From contig NZ_CP126095.1 of assembly GCF_030123105.1 (NCBI RefSeq), positions 558,001-622,000 of the forward strand: a stretch of DNA of 64,000 bases, written 5' to 3'. Under the pieces are notes generated by a model that was given only the letters and a program-made list of their open reading frames with translations, was not told where the DNA came from and did not search any database. The position numbers were made by a program, and so were the translations under genes. Of the stretch, positions 19,839 to 27,846 are shown piece after piece. Position 1 is the first letter of the stretch, and each line of letters opens with the position of its first letter. Source of the DNA: Paenibacillus sp. G2S3. GTDB lineage: Bacteria > Bacillota > Bacilli > Paenibacillales > Paenibacillaceae.

Positions 19839-20567
19839 ATGAGAACAATAAAGGATTCGTGGTTTATCATTTGCTCTGATTTTCGAGGAGACAAATTAAA
19901 AGTATTTGGAACACTCATAACTACAATTATCTTTATGGGTTATCTGGCAGGGATGACTAGCTTGGTAACAAATGATGTACTAGGTGATCAAGATCGGACA
20001 ATGATAGCGGATTTTTTGCTCCTCTCGCTAATGCCACTAATCGGTTGCTCATTCTCCCGTCGTTCTATGAAATATTGGAGTGAAGACTCCTACACGAGAA
20101 TGTTGGTTTACTTACGATCTTTACCGATTCCTATCACTGTAGTATTAACTCGGAGAAAGTTTCAGGCGATAGGCTCCTTTGCTCTAAATGGTGTATTGTA
20201 CTTCGGTATTGTTTACTTGCTCGGTGAGAATTTCCGAAAGGAATTGACGTTACCCTCGTATATTGCTTTTGCCCTTACTTGGATCGGTGTAGGTCTCATT
20301 GTTTCAGGACTATATATTTTCATTGAGTATCTATTTAGTGGTAAAGCCTACTTAGCTCTAACAGCGCTAATCGTGGTGGTATCTTGGGGAATAGCGTTCC
20401 TAGTTTTGCTAGGGGGAGGCAACCTATTCATGTATAGTATCTCTCTTTCTAAGGAATGGGGGCTGCTATCTCCGATCATGTGGGGGTCACTTTTACTGGG
20501 GACAATATCAGTTCAATTATTCTCTAAATGGACTATCCATCGACTGAAGAGTCGCAATCTCGTATGA
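19839..20567 (+). CDS. Membrane protein, probable ABC-2-type permease component
   Basis: A 242-residue protein with about six hydrophobic helices and no enzymatic motif. It is the first gene after the promoter at 19722. Its position in front of a YtrA-like regulator and two ABC ATPases suggests a permease subunit, probably partner of the YtrB-like ATPase; the family itself is not recognised with certainty. The start follows a GCGAGG site. Confidence 0.65.
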   Translation: MRTIKDSWFIICSDFRGDKLKVFGTLITTIIFMGYLAGMTSLVTNDVLGDQDRTMIADFLLLSLMPLIGCSFSRRSMKYWSEDSYTRMLVYLRSLPIPITVVLTRRKFQAIGSFALNGVLYFGIVYLLGENFRKELTLPSYIAFALTWIGVGLIVSGLYIFIEYLFSGKAYLALTALIVVVSWGIAFLVLLGGGNLFMYSISLSKEWGLLSPIMWGSLLLGTISVQLFSKWTIHRLKSRNLV

Positions 20568-20590
20568 AGAAGCTGAAACGGCAAGGATGG

Positions 20591-20610
20591 CGCTCTAGCA
20601 TGCTAGAGTG
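20591..20610. repeat. Perfect palindrome upstream of the GntR gene
   Basis: CTCTAGCATGCTAGAG (20593-20608) is a perfect 16-base palindrome, extendable by one further pair and a G-U. It lies in the short gap between permease and regulator genes and could be an RNA hairpin adjusting expression or a protein site. Confidence 0.5.
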
Positions 20611-20628
20611 GAAGGCGAGGTGTAAATA

Positions 20629-21024
20629 ATGTGGATACCCGTACAAATCAACGAAAATAGTGCTGAACCCCTCTATCATCAGATAGAGACTCAGCTTAGA
20701 TCATTAATCATTAGTGGAGTCATTACAGAAGGTACGCTGCTACCCTCCATTCGTGAGTTCGCTGGAGACCTGAAATGCAGTGTGATTACGGTACGACGCG
20801 TGTATCAGGATCTAGAGAACGAAGGGTTGCTACGAACAAGACAAGGAACAGGTACCTTTGTATCCCATGTAGGTGCCTCTGCGATGGAGGAGTATAAGCG
20901 GGAAGCGATCAGCAAAGCGCTTGAGAGTGCAGTAGATATCGGTCGATCGGTACATTGCAGCAAGGAAGAGCTTGAGCAGATTTTTCAGGAAATTGTAGAA
21001 CGTAAATATAGAGAGCAGGAATGA
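20629..21024 (+). CDS. GntR-family regulator, YtrA subfamily
   Basis: A 131-residue regulator. Residues 10-75 form the GntR winged helix (PLYHQIETQLRSLIISG ... LLPSIREFAGDLKCSVITVRRVYQDLENEG ... RQGTGTFV). The C-terminal part is only about 50 residues, as in the YtrA subfamily, which typically represses its own ABC transporter operon. The palindrome at 19747-19772 is the likely operator. GGCGAGG precedes the start. Confidence 0.92.
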   Translation: MWIPVQINENSAEPLYHQIETQLRSLIISGVITEGTLLPSIREFAGDLKCSVITVRRVYQDLENEGLLRTRQGTGTFVSHVGASAMEEYKREAISKALESAVDIGRSVHCSKEELEQIFQEIVERKYREQE

Positions 21025-21043
21025 AAGGTGGGCGATTACTCAG

Positions 21044-21973
21044 ATGGTACAGATGGCGATAGAAATGCGGAATGTACGTAAACAGCGGCGTAGCAAGACA
21101 ATTGGACCGCTAAACCTGAATCTGCCTCAAGGCTATATTACAGCTTTGGTAGGTCAGAATGGATCTGGCAAAAGCACGCTGCTGAATCTACTGCTACAGC
21201 TGTCGAACCCAGAGGAAGGCGATATTTATTGGTTTGAAAATAAGTATGATAGCGAGCTGCCTTTAGAGCTTCGACAGTCTATCGCTTATGTCCCTGAGAA
21301 TTCGATTACGGAAGAGAATCACTGGAATGCGGAACAAGCATCCCGATTTCGACAGCACTGGTATCCGAACTGGGACGAGTCATATTTTCAGGATCTAATG
21401 GATCGCTTTGAGGTTCCATATCGTACGAGGCTTTCTAAGCTGTCTAAGGGTGAGCGTCGGAAATTCGAAATTGCCGCAGCACTTGCGTCACGCCCACGTC
21501 TGTTGTTACTGGATGAGCCCTCTTCTGGCCTTGATCCCTTTGCCTGGAAGATTATGATGGAGACGCTTCGTGAGTACATGGAAGAGACCAATGCAACGAT
21601 GATTATCTCTACACACATTGTGGAAGAGGTGCGGCGGTTGGCAGATTATATCGTGCTTATGCATAGGGGTGAACTGCTGGGTATGGCGGAGAAAGACAGT
21701 CTATTCGGTGCTTGGACTGAGGTGTGGGTACAGGTTGCAGATGAAGAGGAGCTTGCTGAGTTATCAGCGGAATTACCGGGAGGTCTAAACTTTACTATGG
21801 ATACGCCGGGTGTAGCTTCTTTTATCATAGAACAATTTTCTAAGAACGAGAAACGCATTCAGGACTTGGGCGTAAAGGTTATCAAGAGTCGAAGTTTAGA
21901 ATTAGACGAAATATTGGGTTTATGGACACAGGGACACCGTCCTATCCTGATTGATCACAAGAGAGGGGACTAG
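21044..21973 (+). CDS. ABC transporter ATP-binding protein, YtrB-like
   Basis: A 309-residue nucleotide-binding subunit. Walker A GQNGSGKST near residue 37, signature LSKGERRKFE, Walker B LLLLDEPSSGLDP and the switch histidine in ISTHIVEE are all present, so it should hydrolyse ATP. The C-terminal 90 residues are a family-typical extension. Gene order behind a YtrA-like regulator mirrors the Bacillus ytr operon, which responds to cell-wall antibiotics; the same role here is an inference. ATG 21053 is an alternative start. Confidence 0.9.
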   Translation: MVQMAIEMRNVRKQRRSKTIGPLNLNLPQGYITALVGQNGSGKSTLLNLLLQLSNPEEGDIYWFENKYDSELPLELRQSIAYVPENSITEENHWNAEQASRFRQHWYPNWDESYFQDLMDRFEVPYRTRLSKLSKGERRKFEIAAALASRPRLLLLDEPSSGLDPFAWKIMMETLREYMEETNATMIISTHIVEEVRRLADYIVLMHRGELLGMAEKDSLFGAWTEVWVQVADEEELAELSAELPGGLNFTMDTPGVASFIIEQFSKNEKRIQDLGVKVIKSRSLELDEILGLWTQGHRPILIDHKRGD

Positions 21974-21977
21974 AGAA

Positions 21978-22880
21978 ATGGAAGCCTTAAAGCTGGAAAG
22001 TGTAATGAAGCAATATGGAGAAAAAACCGCTGTAAACGGAATTAACCTAACGGTAGGCAAGGGGGAAATTTACGGATTACTGGGGGCAAATGGTGCAGGG
22101 AAGACAACCACTATGCGCATGGTGCTTGGTCTAATTTACCCTGATGGTGGAAATATTTTGTATAATGGAAAGCCGTATAACAGCGAACTTCAGCAAATCA
22201 TGGGCTATCTACCCGAAGAAAGAGGATTATATCCAAAGGTAAAGGTAAGCGATCAAATCGTCTACTTGGCACGCCTGCGTGGGATGTCAGCTAGTGATGC
22301 AGATAAGAGCCTTCGCTATTGGCTTGATCGGTTTGAGGTTCCGGACTATTACAATAAGAAGATTGAAGAGCTCTCCAAAGGGAATCAGCAGAAAATGGGC
22401 TTTATCGCTGCAGTCGTTCATAAGCCACAAATTCTCATCCTAGATGAAGCCTTCAGCGGTTTGGACCCTGTTAACGTAGAACTACTGAAAGATACGGTAA
22501 AAGAATTGCGTGATCAAGGAACGAGTATCCTATTCTCTACTCACCGGATGGAGCATGTTGAAGAGCTTTGCCGTAATATTACGATATTGGATCGTTCCAA
22601 TACTGTCGTACAGGGCGACATTCGTACGATCAAGAATGGGTATCCTCGTGAACAAGTATTGTTGCGTACGGCTAATGAAGTGACCGGCCTAGAGTCTATT
22701 ACAGGCGTAACTGCAGTACAGCGGCAAGAGCGGGGTTATCTGTTGTCGATCAGTGAGATCGGCGCAGCACAGCGTATCCTACAGCAGGCGTTGGCGCAGG
22801 GTGAAGTGGAGCATTTTGAAATTAAGGAACCAACATTAAATCAAATCTTTATCAGAGCGGTGGGTGAATCTCATGAATAA
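21978..22880 (+). CDS. ABC transporter ATP-binding protein, NatA/YhaQ-like
   Basis: A 300-residue ATPase with Walker A GANGAGKTT, signature ELSKGNQQKMGF, Walker B ILILDEAFSGLDP and STHRMEHVEELC. The EEAFSG variant and the C-terminal domain (about residues 215-300) are like NatA/YhaQ of Bacillus, the ATPase of a sodium-export-type transporter. Starts 4 bases after the preceding stop; the next gene overlaps its end by 8 bases, so translation is probably coupled. Confidence 0.9.
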   Translation: MEALKLESVMKQYGEKTAVNGINLTVGKGEIYGLLGANGAGKTTTMRMVLGLIYPDGGNILYNGKPYNSELQQIMGYLPEERGLYPKVKVSDQIVYLARLRGMSASDADKSLRYWLDRFEVPDYYNKKIEELSKGNQQKMGFIAAVVHKPQILILDEAFSGLDPVNVELLKDTVKELRDQGTSILFSTHRMEHVEELCRNITILDRSNTVVQGDIRTIKNGYPREQVLLRTANEVTGLESITGVTAVQRQERGYLLSISEIGAAQRILQQALAQGEVEHFEIKEPTLNQIFIRAVGESHE

Positions 22881-24162
22881 GATGGGGACAATTATTGGTT
22901 TTACCTTTAAAAATAAAGTAAGAACGAAATCATTCATGATTACTACTTTAATTCTAGTGTTATTGCTCAGTATTGGCATGAATCTTCCATACATCATCGA
23001 TCAGTTTAAGGGTGATTCTGCAACAAACGCAGAGACTCAAATTGCTGTGATCGCAGAAGAAGGAAATCAGGCTGCAGAGTTGTTGAAGGCATATACTTCA
23101 CCTGAAGGAATGCCGCAGGCAAAAGTTGTGCAATACACTTCTGCCGATGATGCAGAGCTAAAGAAAGCATTAGATGAAGGGACTGTAGAGGGGTATGTTA
23201 CTTTTGCAGAACCAACTGGCGAAGGACTTCCACCCGTTACTTACCATAGTAAAGATGGCGAACTGAGCGGAGATGCACAAATCTATCTCCAAAATGCCCT
23301 TCAGCAGGCCAATACACAGTTCATCGTTGGCGACAAGCTGACGCAGGAACAGATTGCTGCTATGTCAACACCTGTGCAGATAGCTACTCAGCAGCTCAAC
23401 GCGGATGGAACTGCGGGAGATAAAGATGCGTCTCAGGAATCGACTCCGGCAATCAATTACGTCATTGTATACGCCATGCTTATGCTGTTCTTCATGTCTA
23501 TCATGATGACCGGTAATATGATCGCAGCTGAGATTACTTCGGAGAAGAGCTCGCGGATCATGGAGATTCTGATTACAAGTGCGTCGCCTTTAGCGCAAAT
23601 GTTCGGTAAAGTTATCGGTGTTTTCTTAGTAGGATTATTACAAATCGGCATTATTATCGTAGCGGTAGTCGTCAATCTTAAGCTTCCGCATAATGCAACG
23701 ATTTTGAAAGATTTAGACCTAGATTTAGGTCAGCTTAATATTAACTTATTACTTTATGGGATTGTACTTTATGTGCTAGGTTATTTCCTCTATGCCTTGA
23801 TGTATGCAGCTGTAGGTTCGATTGTCAGCCGTACGGAGGATCTGGGCCAAGCGGTTATGCCAATCATGATGTTAGGCTTCGTAGCATTCTATGTTCCACT
23901 GTTCAGTATCTCCAATGCGGATACTCTACTGGTTAAGGTAGCAAGTTATGTGCCTTTCACCTCTCCATTGACCATGCTGCTTCGAATTGGTGTTGGTGAA
24001 GTTGCGATCTGGCAGGTTATTGTGTCATTGGCCATCCTGCTTGTTACCACGTTTATCTTTGGTTGGTTGGCTGCCAAGATCTATCGCACGGGCGTATTGA
24101 TGTACGGTAAACGTCCAAGTATTAAAGAGATCAGAAAAGCGATGAAGGCTTACAAGATCTAA
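22873..24162 (+). CDS. ABC-2 permease, NatB/YhaP-like
   Basis: A 429-residue permease. One helix at residues 14-37 is followed by a large extracytoplasmic domain (to about 190), then five or six helices. Between them is the ABC-2 signature AEITSEKSSRIMEILITSASP. It pairs with the preceding NatA-like ATPase. The start at ATG 22873 overlaps that gene; GTG 22864 is an alternative. Transport substrate (sodium in NatAB, otherwise peptides or antibiotics) is not determinable. Confidence 0.9.
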   Translation: MNKMGTIIGFTFKNKVRTKSFMITTLILVLLLSIGMNLPYIIDQFKGDSATNAETQIAVIAEEGNQAAELLKAYTSPEGMPQAKVVQYTSADDAELKKALDEGTVEGYVTFAEPTGEGLPPVTYHSKDGELSGDAQIYLQNALQQANTQFIVGDKLTQEQIAAMSTPVQIATQQLNADGTAGDKDASQESTPAINYVIVYAMLMLFFMSIMMTGNMIAAEITSEKSSRIMEILITSASPLAQMFGKVIGVFLVGLLQIGIIIVAVVVNLKLPHNATILKDLDLDLGQLNINLLLYGIVLYVLGYFLYALMYAAVGSIVSRTEDLGQAVMPIMMLGFVAFYVPLFSISNADTLLVKVASYVPFTSPLTMLLRIGVGEVAIWQVIVSLAILLVTTFIFGWLAAKIYRTGVLMYGKRPSIKEIRKAMKAYKI

Positions 24163-24195
24163 GTGGCTTCGTATTACTTTTAAGGAGTGGTAATC

Positions 24196-24387
24196 ATGAC
24201 TAAAAGTGAACAATACAATATGATGCTTTTAATGAGTTCGGTATCTCTGGCTACGGTTAGTAGAATGCTCTCGACCAATGGGTCCACTTTAATGGATTTC
24301 ACTCAGGGTGTATTGACTGGTATTGCCATGGTGGGGATGATTGCGGGATTGTGGATGTACGGTAAGGCGCGTAAGAGTAAAGCGTAA
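24196..24387 (+). CDS. Small membrane protein at the end of the ABC operon
   Basis: A 63-residue protein with two hydrophobic segments (MMLLMSSVSLATVSRML and TGIAMVGMIAGLWMYG) and a basic C-terminus. AAGGAGTGG lies upstream of ATG 24196. It is the last gene before a terminator, 33 bases after the permease. No known family. Confidence 0.7.
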   Translation: MTKSEQYNMMLLMSSVSLATVSRMLSTNGSTLMDFTQGVLTGIAMVGMIAGLWMYGKARKSKA

Positions 24388-24401
24388 TAGTAGGAAATAA
24401 G

Positions 24402-24437
24402 GAAGCTGCGGCATGTGCCGTGGCTTCTTTCTTTTTT
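24402..24437 (+). terminator. Terminator of the GntR/ABC operon
   Basis: Stem GAAGCTGCGGCA / TGCCGTGGCTTC, 12 pairs with two G-U, 2-base loop, followed by a T-rich tail. Confidence 0.85.
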
Positions 24438-24677
24438 GTGTACGTATCGTAAAAGTTATGTAGAGGGACGGTATCTCCTTTTCTGATATTCATTATGACG
24501 GAGTAGATCTTAGCTATGTGGAGCTTGATTCTGATGATGGCTTATTGGAATCAAGCTTCCTCCGGACTCAGAAGGCGTTATTTGCGAATAAACTGCCTTT
24601 GGAAGATAGTTGCGGACTTCAGTGCCCCTATTCGATATGAATGGGGCTGCGCTCAAATATCTTTTCCCTTTGAGGGA
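24438..24677. other. Convergent gap with an open frame lacking a start
   Basis: A plus-strand frame at 24482-24637 reads like protein (DGVDLSYVELDSDDGLLESS, then FLRTQKALFANKLPLED) but has a stop just upstream and no ATG with a ribosome site; only an internal GTG. It may be the remnant of a degraded gene. Nothing else is seen. Confidence 0.35.
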
Positions 24678-25130
24678 TTATACAACGGACAAATTACCAC
24701 TAGGCAGCAAATCCTCTTGAGCAGTCATTTGCTCCCGCACATGCCTAAGCTGCGCTTTCAGTACAGGAACACTCTTTTGCAGAATGATGCTTATTTGAGG
24801 TAAAGATAGCTTTAGACCGTACCACATCACTTTTACGAGCTGCTCCTCCCAAGGCAATGCCTTGGCAGACAGGAGAGACCGGCGTGCGTAATAATCGGCG
24901 CATTGTCGGATACAAGAGCGGTAAGCTTCGATAGAGAATAGCTGGCTTTCGAAGCTTTTTTGACGAAATATTTTATGAAGCTCTTTAAAAGTACGGATAG
25001 TAACCTTCTCGGCTTCTGCTGATTGTTGTAACAACATGGAACTGAGCGTATAGATTTCATTCGTACACTTTTGAACACACTCTGCAAATATAGTACTGCG
25101 TCTTGATTCGGCAGGTAAGGGGTCAGGCAT
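24678..25130 (-). CDS. Sigma-70-like (ECF-like) protein, third gene of the riboswitch operon
   Basis: A 150-residue protein. The first part (FAECVQKCTNEIYTLSSMLL ... AEKVTIRTFKELHKIF) resembles sigma region 2 of ECF factors but is diverged. The end (PWEEQLVKVMWYGLKLSLP then QISIILQKSVPVLKAQLRHV) resembles region 4 with its helix-turn-helix. Start at ATG 25130; GTG 25139 lies too close to the AAAGGA site. It may be an alternative sigma factor or a degenerate relative. It lies 39 bases after the preceding gene, in an operon headed by a c-di-AMP riboswitch. Confidence 0.6.
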   Translation of the reverse strand: MPDPLPAESRRSTIFAECVQKCTNEIYTLSSMLLQQSAEAEKVTIRTFKELHKIFRQKSFESQLFSIEAYRSCIRQCADYYARRSLLSAKALPWEEQLVKVMWYGLKLSLPQISIILQKSVPVLKAQLRHVREQMTAQEDLLPSGNLSVV

Positions 25131-25169
25131 GATAAACACGATCCTTTCAGAATGAGTAATGGGATGAAC

Positions 25170-25691
25170 CTATAATATAGAAAAGTAAGAAATGGATTTG
25201 TTGATAAGCTCGTTGGTATCAGGTTCTGGATAGCTATGTTTTTGAAGCGCAACACTGGACATTGCTTTAGACGGTTTATAGTATAGCCGCCCTCCTCTGG
25301 AATCTCTTCCACCGGCGACCGCTCTGTACAGACGACCTTGCTCAATATGACCTGCAAATGATTTACCCTGCAGCTTGGCTTTTAAATCCTGTAAAGCACC
25401 TTGAACTAGCTCAAACTGAGTCTGATCCCACTCTGAACCATGGATACGCACTTTATCTATGGCTTCCTCAAGTCGGCAATGGTATATCATTCTGAGAAAA
25501 GAGCTCCATTTAATGAGGTCGAAGGTTTTGGTATTGGCAGAGATAAGACACGCTCCCCAGCTGCTACCTCCTTTGCAGGTAAGTTTCAGAATGCCATAAC
25601 GACTGTCTGGTTCGGCCTCCATTCCATAGTGAATAGGCTCAGGTGAATCAAAGACGAATACTTCAATGCGAGATAGTCTTCGCTGGTCCAT
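25170..25691 (-). CDS. Hypothetical protein (173 aa), second gene of the riboswitch operon
   Basis: No family recognised. ATG 25691 follows TAAGGAGGAG, which selects this start over 25736. It begins RLSRIEVFVFDSPEPIHYGM and has a mix of strands and helices, no membrane segment and a tyrosine/serine-rich C-terminus. Lies 17 bases behind the 163-residue gene, so the two are cotranscribed. Confidence 0.7.
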   Translation of the reverse strand: MDQRRLSRIEVFVFDSPEPIHYGMEAEPDSRYGILKLTCKGGSSWGACLISANTKTFDLIKWSSFLRMIYHCRLEEAIDKVRIHGSEWDQTQFELVQGALQDLKAKLQGKSFAGHIEQGRLYRAVAGGRDSRGGRLYYKPSKAMSSVALQKHSYPEPDTNELINKSISYFSIL

Positions 25692-25707
25692 GACAGGTTT
25701 CTCCTCC

Positions 25708-26199
25708 TTAGTTTTGCAAAAGCTTAAGCTCAACATGGTGAGCGACGTTAGCCTTCTCTATATAAGCGAGCATTTCAGCTTCGTTCTCACAGACTGCGGC
25801 ATGCTCCAGCCATAGTCGGAATTTCTGTTTGCGTATAACGGATAAATGTAAGGGAAAAGTGTTGCGGGATCTCATTACGTACCAACCGACAGCAACATCT
25901 TTCCAAGGTTCTTTAAAGGCAGTGAGCCAAGGGAAACGTTGGTGTGCTGCCCAATCCTGCAGCTGCTGTTTTTCTCGGATATTTTTATATATTTCGTATA
26001 TAATTTTTCGGTCCATACAGCGTTCACAAGTAGAAGGGTTGCTGAAATGGCGCAGTGCTTCAATCTGGTTCTGACCAAATGCATAGCCGACAATAGTTCT
26101 GTGATGATCTTCTTCGAACCATAACGCTCCAAAGCAAACATAATTTAGACTTATCGGCTCAAGTAGCCCTTGCTGAGTTCCCCAATAATAGTGTTTCAT
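25708..26199 (-). CDS. Hypothetical protein (163 aa), first gene behind the minus-strand c-di-AMP riboswitch
   Basis: No family recognised. ATG 26199 follows GGGGTGAAAGGA; an in-frame ATG at 26220 is less likely. The protein starts KHYYWGTQQGLLEPISLNYV, is rich in aromatic residues, and has a CxxC in STCERCMDRK near residue 66 and several histidines. It is separated from the riboswitch only by the terminator hairpin at 26251-26287. Function unknown; the regulation suggests a role in osmotic, potassium or wall homeostasis. Confidence 0.7.
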   Translation of the reverse strand: MKHYYWGTQQGLLEPISLNYVCFGALWFEEDHHRTIVGYAFGQNQIEALRHFSNPSTCERCMDRKIIYEIYKNIREKQQLQDWAAHQRFPWLTAFKEPWKDVAVGWYVMRSRNTFPLHLSVIRKQKFRLWLEHAAVCENEAEMLAYIEKANVAHHVELKLLQN

Positions 26200-26250
26200 T
26201 CCTTTCACCCCGTCCAGCATGCTATTACCCGAGTAGGTTCAGGTAACGCA

Positions 26251-26287
26251 AAAACCGCAGCAAGAGGAGGACCTCTGCTGCGGTTTT
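26251..26287 (-). terminator. Riboswitch-associated intrinsic terminator, minus strand
   Basis: On the minus strand a GC-rich stem (ACCGCAGCA ... TGCTGCGGT) is followed by TTTTT. It lies between the c-di-AMP aptamer and the first gene, the place expected for the expression platform. Confidence 0.8.
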
Positions 26288-26346
26288 GGATTACAGGTGT
26301 ATACACACCTGTGCCAAAGCGTGGCGGATCAAGGGTCTCTCTCTTT

Positions 26347-26492
26347 ACGCTTACGAGGTTAGCTGTCGGATTCGGACGGTGAGAGTCGCCCTACCTATGC
26401 GAGACTTGAATAGTCTCCTTCGGATTCACCCCAAGTAGGCCATGTGGCCTGATGGTTCCCCCGCTCCCTGCAAATGCAGGAACTCAGCGTTG
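26347..26492 (-). promoter_or_regulatory. c-di-AMP (ydaO/yuaA-type) riboswitch, minus strand
   Basis: Read on the minus strand it shows the conserved blocks in order: GAGCGGGGGAACC, TTGGGGTGAATCC, GGTAGGGCGACTC, then CCGAATCCGACAGCTAACC and CTCGTAAGCG. These are the hallmark of the ydaO family, which binds cyclic di-AMP and usually turns genes off. A terminator and then a three-gene operon follow. Confidence 0.92.
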
Positions 26493-26925
26493 ATTTCATT
26501 TCGTGAATTAGATTCAACCCGAATCATACTCTTTTCAAGGTGTTTCTGTAAAAACAGAAAGTGTTCTTTTGAGCGCAATTTAAACCATATCCTGCCGACT
26601 GCGACGAAAAAGGAAGCTATATAGGTATTTATTACGAGTTATCGAGCCTCTTCCTCGCTTAATCTCGGTTTCTTGTTTCCTTACCTATAAAGGCGATTTT
26701 TGGTGATTTCTCCATTTGTGGTGAATAAAATCACATGGTAAGACCATTTTTCGCTAATTGAGCCAAAATGGAGCAAACAAGAGATATAGAGAGATTGGAT
26801 ATCAAGTAAGCGCTATCCAATGCTAAAATAGTTTTTAATTTGCATTATTTTGGCATCAATCAGGTTTTACAATACTTCCTGCATAAGGGTATGATTACTC
26901 CTGTTTCAACAACAATCGAATATTT
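26493..26925. other. Spacer between the two divergent riboswitches
   Basis: About 430 AT-rich bases that must contain both divergent promoters. No coding frame is convincing. Candidate -10 elements are present on both strands (for example TATGAT on the minus strand near 26526-26531), but none has an ideal -35. Confidence 0.4.
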
Positions 26926-27096
26926 GATCCGCTTAATTTCCGATAAGGAAAGCGGGGGAACCAACAATCGGCAGACGATGTGAGAGTCGGAAGCCGGTTA
27001 TGGGGTGAATCCTGTAGAGGGTGCGAGTGAGCTTGCATCTATACAGGTAGGGCGACTCTCACCGCCCGAATCCGACAGCTAACCTCGTAAGCGTAT
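26926..27096 (+). promoter_or_regulatory. c-di-AMP (ydaO/yuaA-type) riboswitch, plus strand, upstream of kdp
   Basis: Conserved blocks in order: GCTTAATTTCC, GCGGGGGAACC (26957-26967), TGGGGTGAATCC (27000-27012), GGTAGGGCGACTC (27046-27058), CCGAATCCGACAGCTAACC and CTCGTAAGCG. The last 50 bases are an inverted copy, with one mismatch, of those in the minus-strand riboswitch. A c-di-AMP riboswitch in front of kdp is known from Bacillus thuringiensis, so the regulatory logic (potassium uptake shut down at high c-di-AMP) is established for this arrangement. Confidence 0.93.
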
Positions 27097-27129
27097 GTAG
27101 AGAGGATGAGTGCAATGTGACCGCTAGCG

Positions 27130-27160
27130 AGCCACAGAGGAGATCCTTTGTGGCTTTTTG
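27130..27160 (+). terminator. Riboswitch-associated intrinsic terminator, plus strand
   Basis: AGCCACAGAGGA / TCCTTTGTGGCT, 12 pairs with one G-U and a 2-base loop, followed by TTTTG and a second T-run. Located 35 bases behind the aptamer and 140 bases before the first gene; expected to form when c-di-AMP is bound. Confidence 0.85.
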
Positions 27161-27299
27161 CTGTGCTTTTTATTAGCAAAGCATATATGGAGACCCTCAC
27201 GAAGAGGTCGTTAAATTCATCATTAGCGGTAGCTTTTCTTAAATGATCAGGGTGAACACTTTCTGATCTTACAAGTAAAGCATTTGAGGAGAATAAGAG

Positions 27300-27716
27300 A
27301 TGACGGATCAGAATGAATATGTGCTTGTATGTGCGCCAACGAAGGCTGGAGAACATTTCATTAAACTACTGAAATTCAGAGGTATTAAGATGGCGGGATT
27401 GACCAACAATGTGGCTGAGAAAACCTTACTCGAGGAGATGGGTGTTGAGCAGGTCATTCTAGTAGATACCCGCCATCAGAACACTTGGTTTCGCCCACCG
27501 TTCCCGGTAGGCAGGGTATATCTGTTCGAGAGCAGTTTTACGTTATGCTGCCGCTACATTCAGATGTGCCGCACCTGGACGACGCAGCCGATTTTTGTAA
27601 TCACAAGCTCAATAAATCCTAGATTGGTCTATAAAAGACTTGGCGCGAGTTATGTAATCTATTCCCACAGTGGTGATGCTGATTTTCTGATCGATAAATC
27701 ACCTCATCAAGGATAA
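27300..27716 (+). CDS. Conserved hypothetical protein leading the kdp operon
   Basis: A 138-residue soluble protein of unknown function. The N-terminus (YVLVCAPTKAGEHFIKLLKF ... MAGLTNN) looks like the beginning of a Rossmann-type fold acting on a nucleotide. TTGAGGAG precedes ATG 27300. It sits between the riboswitch and kdpF in the same direction, so it should share c-di-AMP control. A regulatory or redox-sensing role beside the potassium pump is possible but unproven. Confidence 0.7.
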   Translation: MTDQNEYVLVCAPTKAGEHFIKLLKFRGIKMAGLTNNVAEKTLLEEMGVEQVILVDTRHQNTWFRPPFPVGRVYLFESSFTLCCRYIQMCRTWTTQPIFVITSSINPRLVYKRLGASYVIYSHSGDADFLIDKSPHQG

Positions 27717-27735
27717 AAGAAGGAGTGCGGGAGAT

Positions 27736-27846
27736 ATGATGGATCTGTATATGGTGGCTTCATTAGCTGTAATTTACGGGTTATTTTATGGATTTATGCG
27801 CTGGTGCGCAGGTGTAGTTGAGGATACAGGGAGGGATAAGCTGTGA
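27736..27846 (+). CDS. 36-residue single-span membrane peptide upstream of kdpF
   Basis: ATG 27736 follows AAGGAGTGCGGGAG. It encodes MMDLYMVASLAVIYGLFYGF, then RWCAGVVEDTGRDKL, and overlaps the start of kdpF by 4 bases (GTGA), so translation is coupled. One hydrophobic span with an acidic C-terminal tail. Possibly an additional small subunit or regulator of the Kdp complex; otherwise undescribed to my knowledge. Confidence 0.65.
   Translation: MMDLYMVASLAVIYGLFYGFMRWCAGVVEDTGRDKL

Noticed and set aside
24516..24803. 95-codon plus-strand frame overlapping the sigma-like gene
   Set aside because: Its second half is antisense to the sigma-like gene and the first half lies in a different frame from the more protein-like stretch 24482-24637.
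26220..27120. Inverted repeat read at first as the terminal repeats of a transposon
   Set aside because: The 50-base arms are the conserved 3' parts of two c-di-AMP riboswitches, and no transposase lies between them.
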